From positions 6,262,001-6,326,000 of the forward strand of contig NZ_PHHD01000001.1 of NCBI RefSeq assembly GCF_002813445.1: 64,000 nucleotides of DNA, written 5' to 3'. The notes below the pieces were generated by a model, which was not told the DNA's origin, ran no database searches, and saw only the letters and a program-made list of their open reading frames with translations. Shown piece by piece: positions 56,382 through 64,000 of this stretch. How positions within the stretch are numbered: position 1 is the stretch's first letter; each line of letters begins with the position of its first letter. The DNA is from Pseudomonas tolaasii NCPPB 2192. Lineage in GTDB: Bacteria; Pseudomonadota; Gammaproteobacteria; Pseudomonadales; Pseudomonadaceae. A program made the position numbers and the translations under genes.

Positions 56382-59300
56382 GACCTTGCTTCCTTGTGCC
56401 GCCCCAGGCGTTGCGACGCCCGGTCGAGCCAGAGGTAAATCACCGGGGTGGTGTAAAGCGTCAGCACCTGGCTGAGCAGCAACCCGCCAATAATCGAAAT
56501 GCCCAAGGGCCGGCGCAATTCCGAGCCATAGCCTGTGCCGAGCACCAGCGGCAGTGCGCCGAGGATCGCCGCCAGTGTGGTCATCATGATCGGCCGGAAG
56601 CGGATCAGGCACGCGCGGCGGATCGCCTCCTTGGCCGTGAGGCCAAACTCGCGGCGCTCGGTGATCGCAAAATCAATCATCATGATCGCGTTCTTCTTCA
56701 CGATACCGATCAGCAGGATCAACCCCACCAGCGCGATGATCGACAGTTCGGTGCCGGTCAGCAGCAAGGCAATCAGGGCGCCCACCCCTGCCGAGGGCAA
56801 GGTGGAAAGAATGGTCAGCGGGTGCATCAGGTTTTCATAAAGAATGCCCAACACGATGTACACCGAAAGCAACGCGGCAACAATCAGCAACGGCTCGCTG
56901 GCCACTGAAGACTGGAACACCTGCGCCGTCCCGGCAAACTGCCCGGTGACGCTGGCCGGCATGCGCAACTGCTTCACGGCGTCGTCCACCCACTCCGTGG
57001 CCTGGCCAATCGAGGCACCGGGCGCCAGGTTGAACGAGATCGTCACTGCGGGAAACGTGCCCTGGTGGCTAATGGAAATCGCCGTGCGTGCAATCGCGTT
57101 ATCCGCCAAGGCAGACAACGGCACCAACGGCGCCGGGTTGGCCAGGTTCGGCGTGGTCGTGGCGCCCTTCGCCGCCACGGCCTGCTTGCCGCTGGGCACA
57201 TAAATGCCCTTGAGCGCTTGAGGGTCGGTCCAGTATTCGGGGGCAATTTCCATCACCACGTGGTACTGGTTGGCGGCGCGATACAGCGTCGAGACCTGGC
57301 GCTGGCCGAAGGCGTCGTAAAGCGTCTGGTCCACCGCCGACATGCCCACGCCGAGCCGCGCCGCCGTGTCGCGGTTGATGTGCACATTCGCCAACAGGCT
57401 GTTGTCCTGCTGGTCGGTGTTCAGGTCGGTCAGTTGCGGCAGCTTGTGCAGCACCGCCACCACCTTCGGCACCCATTCATCCAGCGAAGACTGGTCGTCG
57501 GCGGTGAGGGTGTATTGGTATTGCGCGCCGCTTTGCCGCCCACCCACGGTGATGTCCTGGGCCGATTGCAGGAACAGCTTGGTGCCCGGCAAATCGCCAA
57601 GGGTGCGACGGATCTGCGCGATCACCTCGGTGGCACCGTCCTTGCGCTCGCCCAGCGGCTTGAGCAGCACAAACATCTGCGCACTGTTGACCGCCCCGCC
57701 GCCACCGCCCCCGCCGCCGACAAACCCGGCGGCGGTTTCCACGTTGGGGTTTTTCATGACCTTGCGGTTGATCTCGGTGAAGTCCTTTTGCATCGCGCCA
57801 TAGGAAATGCTTTGCGCCGCAATGATGCTGCCCTGCAGGCGCCCGGTGTCTTCCTGCGGGAAAAACCCCTTGGGCACCAGCACGTACAACACGCCCGCCA
57901 ACACGATCACCAGCACCGTCACCAGGCCCATCAGAATTGAGTGGTCGATGACCCAACCCAGCGTGCGGTCATAGAAGCGATGAAAACGCGAATCCGGGTG
58001 TTCGTTGCCTTCGTGAATCGCCTTCGGCGCGCGCAGCAACACACTGGCGAGCATCGGCGTGACGGTCAGCGAAATCAGCATCGAGATCACGATGGCCACC
58101 GACAGCGACACCGAAAACTCACGAAACAGCCGCCCCACAATCCCGCCCATCATCAGCAACGGAATGAACACCGCCACCAGCGACACGCTGATGGTCAGCA
58201 CCGTGAACCCGACTTCCTGCGCCCCGGCCATCGCGGCTTCCACCCGCGTCTTGCCGCGCTCCAGGTGCCGAATGATGTTTTCCACCACCACGATGGCGTC
58301 GTCCACCACAAAACCGGTGGAAATGGTCAGCGCCATCAGCGACAGGTTGTTCAGGCTGTAACCGAGGAAATACATCGCGCCAAAGGTGCCGAGCAACGAC
58401 AACGGCACCACGATGGCCGGCACCAGCGTGCTGCGCCAGTCGCGGAAGAAACCAAAGGTCACCAGCGTGACCAGCAGGATCGACGCCAGCAACGTCACTT
58501 CCACGTCATGCAACGAGGCGCGGATGGTGGTGGTGCGGTCCATCAACAGGCTGAGCTTGATCGACGCCGGAATCGAGCTTTGCAGAAACGGCAGCGAGGC
58601 CTTCACCGCGTCCACCGTGTCGATCACATTCGCGCCCGGCTGCTTGAACACCACCAACAGCACCGCCGGCTTGCCATTGGACAGGCCGAAGTTGCGCAGG
58701 TCCTGCACGTCTTCGCGCACGTAGCCCAGGTCCGAGATGTGGATCAGGTCGCCGTTGTGTTCCTTGACCACCAGCGGCCCGTAATCCTGGGTATCGAGCA
58801 GTTGGTCATTAGCGCCGATGCCGTAGGAGCGGTCGCCCACCGCCACATTGCCCTTGGGTAAATTCGCGTTGGAGGCGCTGATGACCTGGCGCACCTGTTC
58901 CAGGCTGACGCCATAGTGGTTGAGCCGGTCGGGGTTCAATTCGACCCGCACCGCCGGCAGCGCGCCGCCGCCCACCGTGACATCGCCGACGCCGGTGGTT
59001 TGCAGCAAACGCTGTTCCAGCACGGTCGAGGCCGCGTCGTACATCTGGCCGGGCGTGGCGCTGTCGGACGTCAGGCTGATGATCAGGATCGGCGAGTCCG
59101 CCGGGTTGACCTTGCGGTACGTCGGGTTGCCGGACAGGTCGCTAGGCAAGTTGCTGCGCGCGGCGTTGATCGCCGCCTGCACGTCCCGCGCGGCGCCGTC
59201 GATGTCGCGGCTCAAGTCAAATTGCAGGGTGATGCGCGTCGAGCCAAGGCTGCTGGCCGAGGTCATTTGCGTCACGCCGGCGATCTGCCCGAACTGGCGC

Positions 59301-59503
59301 TCCAGCGGCGTGGCCACGGAGCTGGCGACGGTGGTCGGGTCGGCGCCGGGCAACGAGGCGCTGACGCTGATGGTCGGGAAATCCACCTCCGGCAGCGGCG
59401 CCACCGGCAGCAGGTTGAAGGCCAACACGCCGAACAGGGCAAGCCCGGCCGCCAGCAGCGTGGTGGCGATGGGGCGACGGATAAACGGCGCGCTGAGGTT
59501 CAT
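56378..59503 (-). CDS. muxC: RND efflux permease, MuxC/MdtC type
   Basis: A 1041-residue inner-membrane drug/proton antiporter, the second of two heteromeric pump subunits. RND features: MNLSAPFIRRPIATTLLAAGL at the N-terminus, porter domains, and proton-relay Asp pair in TM4 (STGFVVDDAIVVVENI). A Gly-rich GGGGGGGG stretch occurs in the porter region near 630. I chose MNLSA at 59503 over an ATG six codons earlier because homologues begin there; it follows the muxB stop by only four bases, so it is coupled. Confidence 0.95.
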   Translation of the reverse strand: MNLSAPFIRRPIATTLLAAGLALFGVLAFNLLPVAPLPEVDFPTISVSASLPGADPTTVASSVATPLERQFGQIAGVTQMTSASSLGSTRITLQFDLSRDIDGAARDVQAAINAARSNLPSDLSGNPTYRKVNPADSPILIISLTSDSATPGQMYDAASTVLEQRLLQTTGVGDVTVGGGALPAVRVELNPDRLNHYGVSLEQVRQVISASNANLPKGNVAVGDRSYGIGANDQLLDTQDYGPLVVKEHNGDLIHISDLGYVREDVQDLRNFGLSNGKPAVLLVVFKQPGANVIDTVDAVKASLPFLQSSIPASIKLSLLMDRTTTIRASLHDVEVTLLASILLVTLVTFGFFRDWRSTLVPAIVVPLSLLGTFGAMYFLGYSLNNLSLMALTISTGFVVDDAIVVVENIIRHLERGKTRVEAAMAGAQEVGFTVLTISVSLVAVFIPLLMMGGIVGRLFREFSVSLSVAIVISMLISLTVTPMLASVLLRAPKAIHEGNEHPDSRFHRFYDRTLGWVIDHSILMGLVTVLVIVLAGVLYVLVPKGFFPQEDTGRLQGSIIAAQSISYGAMQKDFTEINRKVMKNPNVETAAGFVGGGGGGGGAVNSAQMFVLLKPLGERKDGATEVIAQIRRTLGDLPGTKLFLQSAQDITVGGRQSGAQYQYTLTADDQSSLDEWVPKVVAVLHKLPQLTDLNTDQQDNSLLANVHINRDTAARLGVGMSAVDQTLYDAFGQRQVSTLYRAANQYHVVMEIAPEYWTDPQALKGIYVPSGKQAVAAKGATTTPNLANPAPLVPLSALADNAIARTAISISHQGTFPAVTISFNLAPGASIGQATEWVDDAVKQLRMPASVTGQFAGTAQVFQSSVASEPLLIVAALLSVYIVLGILYENLMHPLTILSTLPSAGVGALIALLLTGTELSIIALVGLILLIGIVKKNAIMMIDFAITERREFGLTAKEAIRRACLIRFRPIMMTTLAAILGALPLVLGTGYGSELRRPLGISIIGGLLLSQVLTLYTTPVIYLWLDRASQRLGRHKEARS

Positions 59504-59507
59504 CGCA

Positions 59508-62500
59508 TCAATCCACGGCAACCGGACGACGGCTGAAACGCTCGCCCAGGCCGTGCATGGCGAGGAAAATCACCGGCGTTGAAAACAACGTGAGCAACTG
59601 GCTCAGCAACAGGCCGCCGATGATCGCGATGCCCAAGGGGTGGCGCAGCTCCGAGCCGATGCCCGTGCCCAGCGCCAAGGGCACTGCGCCGAACAGCGAG
59701 GCCATGCTCGTCATCAGGATGGGCCGGAAACGCAGTTCCGCCGCCTGGCGAATCGCCTGAACCGGGCTCAAACCGCCCTCACGCAACAGCTCCAGCGCGA
59801 AGTCGACCATCATGATGCCGTTTTTCATCACGATGCCGATCAGCAGCACGATGCCGATCAAGCCGATGATGTCGAACTGCGTGCCCGTGACCAGCAGCGC
59901 CAGCAGGGCGCCGAGGGCCGCCGACAACAGCGTCGAAAGGATCGTCACCGGGTGCACGAAGCTCTCGTACAGAATCCCCAGCATCAAATACACCACCACA
60001 ATCGCCGCCAGCACCAGAAACACTTGGTTGGACAGCGACGCCTGGAAGGTCGCCGCCGCGCCTTCGAGGTTGGCCTTCACCGACAGCGGCAGCCCGACCT
60101 TCGCCTCAATGGCCTGCAAGCGCGTCACCGCCGCGCCCAGCGTCTGGCCGGGCGCGAGGTTGAACGACACGTCCGCATAGGGAAACTGCCCCAAACGGTT
60201 GATAGTCACCGGCGAGCGCACCACTTCCAGGGTCGCCATGCTCGACAGCGGCGCCACGCCGCCGCTTGGAATATCCACGTACAAACCGGTGAGCAAATCC
60301 GGCAGGTTGCGCGGCGGGTGGTCGGTGGCGATCACCACGTGGTACTGGTTGAGCTGGGTGTAAATGGTCGAGACCTGGCGCTGGCCGAAGGCGTCGTAGA
60401 GCACGTCGTCAATGGCCTGCGGCGTGATGCCCAGGCGCGAGGCGGTGGCGCGGTCGAAGGTCAGCTTGATCTGGTTGCCGAACTGCATGGCCTGGCTTTG
60501 CACATCGGTGAACATCGGGTCTTGCTTGATGGCAGCGAGCAGTTGGGTGGTCCAGTGTTCCAGCTCATCCGGGTCGGTGGCCTGCAGGCCGAGGCGGTAG
60601 CTGGTGGTGGACACCGTGGCGTCCAGCGTCAGGTCCTGCACCGAGTGCAGGTACAGGCGGATGCCGGCGTCATCGGCATTCGCGTCGGCCAGGCGACGGA
60701 TCACTTCGGTGCTGCTGTCACGTTCGCCACGGGGCTTGAGGTTGATCAGCAGATTGCCCTGGTTGATGGTCGGGTTGGTCTGGTCGATGCCCACGAACGA
60801 GGACAGGCTCTGCACCGCCGGGTCCTTGAGAATGCGCGCCGCCAGGCGTTGCTGCTCGGCCTGCATCTGTTGGAACGACACGGTCGGCGCGGCCTGGGAA
60901 ATGCCCTGGATCAGGCCGGTGTCCTGATCGGGGAAAAAACCCTTGGGCATGATCACCAGCGTGAACAAGGTCAGCGCGGCGGTGAGCACCACCGAAATCA
61001 ATGTGAGTGTGCGATGGGCCAGCACCCAATCGAGCCCGCGTACGTAATGGCGGTTGATACGGTCGAAGAAATCCGCGCGACGTTCCTCGTGCCTGGACTT
61101 GAGCATGCGCGCGCACATCATCGGCGTGAGCGTCAGGGAAATCACCGCAGAAATCACGATGGTCACTGCCACGGTCATGGCGAACTCACGGAACAGCCGC
61201 CCCACCACATCGCCCATGAACAACAGCGGGATCATCACCGCAATCAGCGCGATGGACAGCGAAATAATCGTGAAGCCAATCTGCTCCGCGCCCTTGAGCG
61301 CGGCTTGCAATGGGGTGTCTCCTGCTTCCAGGTAGCGGGTGATGTTTTCGATCATGACGATGGCGTCATCCACCACAAAGCCGATGGCAATGGTCAGCGC
61401 CATCAGCGTCAGGTTGTTCAGGGAAAACCCCAGCGCATAAGCAACGGCCAGCGTGCCGATCAGCGTCAGCGGAATGGTCACCGCCGGAATAATGGTGGCC
61501 GGCACGCTGCGCAGGAACGCGAAGATCACGATCACCACCAGCAGAATCGCCAGCCCCAGTTCGTACTGCACATCGGTGACCGACGCGCGAATGGTTTGGG
61601 TGCGGTCGGTCAGCACCGCCACCTTCAGGGTGCCCGGCAAACTGGCGCGCAATTTGGGCAGCAGTTGCTGCACGCGGTCGACCACTTCAATCACGTTGGC
61701 ACCGGGTTGGCGCTGGATATTCAACACAATCGACGGCGTGTCGTTTGTCCACGCCGCTTGCCTGGGGTTTTCCGGGCCCTGGGTGGACGTGGCGATTTGC
61801 GACAGGCGAATCGGCGCGCCGTTTTTATAGGCAATCACCAGGTCGCGGTATTCCTCGGCCGACTGCAACTGGTCGTTGGCGCCGATGGAATAGGCCTGGA
61901 ACTTGCCGTCGATATTGCCTTTGGCCTGGTTGACGTTGGCCGTGCCCAAGGACGTGCGCAGGTCATCCAGTGACAAGCCCAGGTTATTCAGCGCCGATGT
62001 GTTGGCCTCGACCCGCACCGCCGGGCGCTGGCCGCCGCTGATGGTGACCAGACCAACGCCGGTGATCTGCGAAATTTTCTGCGCCAGGCGTGTGTCGGCC
62101 AGGTCTTCCACCTTGGTCAGCGGCAGCACGTCGGACGTCAGCGACAGGGTCAGCACCGGTGCATCCGCCGGGTTGACCTTGCTGTACACCGGCGGGTACG
62201 GCAGGTTCGCCGGCAGGAACGTACCTGCCGCGTTGATCGCCGCCTGCACTTCCTGCTCGGCCACGTCGAGGGACAGCGACAGGTCAAATTGCAGGGTTAC
62301 CACCGAGGCACCGTCGGAGCTGGTGGAGTTCATCGACTTGAGCCCCGGCATCTCGCCGAGCTGGCGCTCCAGCGGTGCAGTGATCGAGGAACTGACCACA
62401 TCCGGGCTGGCGCCGGGGTATTGGGTGAACACCTGAATGGTCGGGTAATCCACCTCGGGCAGCGCCGACACCGACAGCAAGTGGTAACCCAGCAAACCGA

Positions 62501-62570
62501 GCAACAGCACCGCCACCATCATCAACGTGGTGGCAACGGGGCGTTCGATAAAGGGCCGCGAAATATTCAT
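59508..62570 (-). CDS. muxB: RND efflux permease, MuxB/MdtB type
   Basis: A 1020-residue RND subunit. MNISRPFIERPVATTLMMVAV opens the first helix; TM4 has AIGFVVDDAIVMIENITRYLE with the proton-relay Asp pair. It partners MuxC in a mixed trimer as in E. coli MdtBC, which exports bile salts, novobiocin and others; in P. aeruginosa MuxABC-OpmB exports novobiocin, aztreonam and macrolides. It starts 13 bases after the adaptor gene stop. Confidence 0.96.
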   Translation of the reverse strand: MNISRPFIERPVATTLMMVAVLLLGLLGYHLLSVSALPEVDYPTIQVFTQYPGASPDVVSSSITAPLERQLGEMPGLKSMNSTSSDGASVVTLQFDLSLSLDVAEQEVQAAINAAGTFLPANLPYPPVYSKVNPADAPVLTLSLTSDVLPLTKVEDLADTRLAQKISQITGVGLVTISGGQRPAVRVEANTSALNNLGLSLDDLRTSLGTANVNQAKGNIDGKFQAYSIGANDQLQSAEEYRDLVIAYKNGAPIRLSQIATSTQGPENPRQAAWTNDTPSIVLNIQRQPGANVIEVVDRVQQLLPKLRASLPGTLKVAVLTDRTQTIRASVTDVQYELGLAILLVVIVIFAFLRSVPATIIPAVTIPLTLIGTLAVAYALGFSLNNLTLMALTIAIGFVVDDAIVMIENITRYLEAGDTPLQAALKGAEQIGFTIISLSIALIAVMIPLLFMGDVVGRLFREFAMTVAVTIVISAVISLTLTPMMCARMLKSRHEERRADFFDRINRHYVRGLDWVLAHRTLTLISVVLTAALTLFTLVIMPKGFFPDQDTGLIQGISQAAPTVSFQQMQAEQQRLAARILKDPAVQSLSSFVGIDQTNPTINQGNLLINLKPRGERDSSTEVIRRLADANADDAGIRLYLHSVQDLTLDATVSTTSYRLGLQATDPDELEHWTTQLLAAIKQDPMFTDVQSQAMQFGNQIKLTFDRATASRLGITPQAIDDVLYDAFGQRQVSTIYTQLNQYHVVIATDHPPRNLPDLLTGLYVDIPSGGVAPLSSMATLEVVRSPVTINRLGQFPYADVSFNLAPGQTLGAAVTRLQAIEAKVGLPLSVKANLEGAAATFQASLSNQVFLVLAAIVVVYLMLGILYESFVHPVTILSTLLSAALGALLALLVTGTQFDIIGLIGIVLLIGIVMKNGIMMVDFALELLREGGLSPVQAIRQAAELRFRPILMTSMASLFGAVPLALGTGIGSELRHPLGIAIIGGLLLSQLLTLFSTPVIFLAMHGLGERFSRRPVAVD

Positions 62571-62583
62571 GCTCGGCAGCTCC

Positions 62584-63714
62584 TCACTGGGCGACGACTT
62601 TTACCGAGGAGCCATCATCCAGTTTGTCGGCGCCCTCGGTGATCACCTGCTCACCGGCCTTGAGCCCATTGTCGAGCACCGCCGAAACATCCCCGGTGGA
62701 AGGCCCTGTCGTGATAGTGCGCAGGCTGGCCTTGCTGCCGTTGACCACAAACACGAAGTCGCCCTTGCTGCCGTGCTGGATCGCACGGGTCGGCACCACG
62801 GCAACCTGGCTCAAGGTGTCGGCTTTGAGCCGCGCGTTGACGAACTGGTTAGGAAACAGCGCGTTGCCCGAATCATCGAACTGCGCCTTGACCTTGATGG
62901 TGCCGGTGCTGGTGTCCACCTGGTTATCCAGCGCCAGCAGGTTGCCGGTGGCCAGCAGGGACTTTTTATTGCGGTCGTAAGCCAGCACCGTGACGTTGCC
63001 ACGGGCCAGCGCGTGGTTGATCGCGCCAAGATCATCCTCGGGCACGGCAAACACAACCGTGGCCGGGTTCATCTGGGTAATGACCACGATGCCGGTGGTG
63101 CTGGCCGTGGTGACGTAGTTGCCGGGGTCGACCAGGCGCAAACCGACCACGCCATCGACCGGTGAGGTGATGGTGCAATAGCTCAGTTGCACTTCCAGGT
63201 TTTGCACATTGCCCTGATCGGCGGCGACGGTGCCTTGTTGTTGCTGAACCAGCGAGGCCTGGGTGTCGAGGGTTTGCTGGCTGGTGGAGCCGGCCTTGAC
63301 CAGGTCGCGGTAGCGCGCCAGATCACGCTGGGCGTTGCTCAGCACCGCCTGATCGTGAGCGAGTGTGCCTTTGGCGACCGCCAGTTGCGCTTTGAGCGCG
63401 CGGTCGTCAATACGGGCAATGACCTGGCCCTTGCTGACGTGCTGGCCTTCCTTGAACTCAACACTGCTGAGAATGCCATCGACCTGGCTCACCACCGTGA
63501 CGCTTCGGGTGGGAGTAACGGTACCGAGGGCGTCGATGTACACCGGTACATCCTGCAAGGCCACCGGCACCACGGCGACCGGCTCGCCGGGAGAAGCAGG
63601 CCGGCCCTTGTGGGCATTACCGGAAAAAAAGTGCATGCCCAAAACCATCACCAACGCCACCAGCAGCAACACGCCAATGACCCAGGCAAACGTACGTCGT
63701 CTGCTTTTCTCCAC
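62584..63714 (-). CDS. muxA: RND efflux periplasmic adaptor, MuxA/MdtA type
   Basis: A 376-residue membrane-fusion protein. An N-terminal membrane anchor (WVIGVLLLVALVMVLGMHF at about 11-29) is followed by the biotinyl-lipoyl-like half SVTVVSQVDGILSSVEFKEGQHVSKGQVIARID near 70-100, an alpha-hairpin near 105-170, and the second lipoyl half SYCTITSPVDGVVGLRLVDPGNYV. It bridges the inner-membrane pump and OpmB. It is the first gene of the four-gene operon. The gap to the divergent TetR-type gene at 63955 is 240 bases, likely containing the shared promoter/operator region. Confidence 0.95.
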   Translation of the reverse strand: MEKSRRRTFAWVIGVLLLVALVMVLGMHFFSGNAHKGRPASPGEPVAVVPVALQDVPVYIDALGTVTPTRSVTVVSQVDGILSSVEFKEGQHVSKGQVIARIDDRALKAQLAVAKGTLAHDQAVLSNAQRDLARYRDLVKAGSTSQQTLDTQASLVQQQQGTVAADQGNVQNLEVQLSYCTITSPVDGVVGLRLVDPGNYVTTASTTGIVVITQMNPATVVFAVPEDDLGAINHALARGNVTVLAYDRNKKSLLATGNLLALDNQVDTSTGTIKVKAQFDDSGNALFPNQFVNARLKADTLSQVAVVPTRAIQHGSKGDFVFVVNGSKASLRTITTGPSTGDVSAVLDNGLKAGEQVITEGADKLDDGSSVKVVAQ

Positions 63715-63954
63715 GGTTTCTCACTCGAACGCCGAATACAGGACAAAACGACCGACGTGATCGCCGTGTCGCTGACCTGAACTCTAGCAGCGCGCTCGGC
63801 GTAAGCCTGTACTACCGTGAATGCGTTCAGCATCAAGACAGACAAACTCTCTGTAACGCCCGTGATACAAGGGCTGCGCCTGTATTCTTGAGCGCTGCGT
63901 CAAGCCGGTGCTACCATGCCCGACCGCCTGTCATGGCAAGGAAGTTCCTGGTTT

Positions 63955-64000
63955 ATGAGCACCATTCGCGAGCGCAACAAACAAATGATCCTGCGGGCGG
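63955..64000 (+). CDS. TetR-family regulator, N-terminal start (cut by window edge)
   Basis: Only 15 residues are visible, MSTIRERNKQMILRA, which resemble the start of TetR/AcrR-type helix-turn-helix proteins (the first helix). The gene is divergent from the efflux operon. A role as efflux regulator is possible, but similar N-termini also occur in RutR/PydR-like pyrimidine regulators, so the target cannot be judged from this fragment. Confidence 0.5.
   Translation, partial: MSTIRERNKQMILRA

Noticed and set aside
59640..61973. A long open frame antisense to the muxB-type gene
   Set aside because: It mirrors the GC-rich third-position pattern of the real gene; its translation is rich in His/Gln/Arg low-complexity and has no recognisable domain.

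Overview
This window looks like chromosomal core sequence of a Pseudomonas from the P. fluorescens group. The evidence is the sdhCDAB-sucABCD-lpdG cluster divergent from gltA, a fabA-fabB pair with the Pseudomonas arrangement, a muxABC-opmB-type efflux operon, high GC content, and nine intergenic copies of the REP/REPIN family whose core reads GTGGGAGCTGGCTTGCC or GTGGGAGCGGGCTTGCC. I see no prophage, transposase, CRISPR array, tRNA or rRNA.

Left part (1-14.9 kb), mostly minus strand. It opens with the N-terminus of a chemoreceptor, a MocR-type regulator, an SDR dehydrogenase, a divergent NADP-dependent MDR reductase and pyrF. A two-component pair (OmpR-type regulator plus kinase) runs on the plus strand. 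Back on the minus strand come an AI-2E-type exporter, a DUF4892 protein preceded by a tiny coupled upstream ORF, two overlapping alpha/beta hydrolases, a hotdog thioesterase and a long-chain acyl-CoA synthetase with a 22-bp palindromic operator, then gpsA-DUF4389-sixA.

Middle (15-31.4 kb). A three-gene plus-strand operon combines a TonB-dependent receptor, a periplasmic binding protein of the ABC_sub_bind type and a hybrid histidine kinase; I consider it the most interesting unit here. It is followed by fabA-fabB with a DesT/FabR-like operator, a second chemoreceptor, a secreted amidohydrolase, OsmC, pirin, a dienelactone hydrolase, htpG with a heat-shock (sigma-32) promoter, two overlapping thioesterases, a small lipoprotein and a DUF599 membrane protein.

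Right (31.6-64 kb). This holds the BrnQ carrier, then the TCA block on the minus strand (sdhC-D-A-B, sucA-B, lpdG, sucC-D) facing gltA from a shared intergenic region with two clear sigma-70 promoters. Next come actP and its DUF485 partner, a lone betaine-type binding protein, a membrane-anchored GH17 enzyme, a periplasmic alpha/beta hydrolase fused in expression with mlaA (vacJ), a DUF805 protein and the four-gene RND efflux operon. A divergent TetR-type gene begins at the right edge.

Metabolic logic: central carbon flux (gltA, sdh, suc, acetate uptake), lipid synthesis and turnover (fabAB, acyl-CoA synthetase, thioesterases, gpsA, MlaA), envelope sensing and efflux. Functions are assigned from recognisable motifs and remembered family resemblance; no database search was run.
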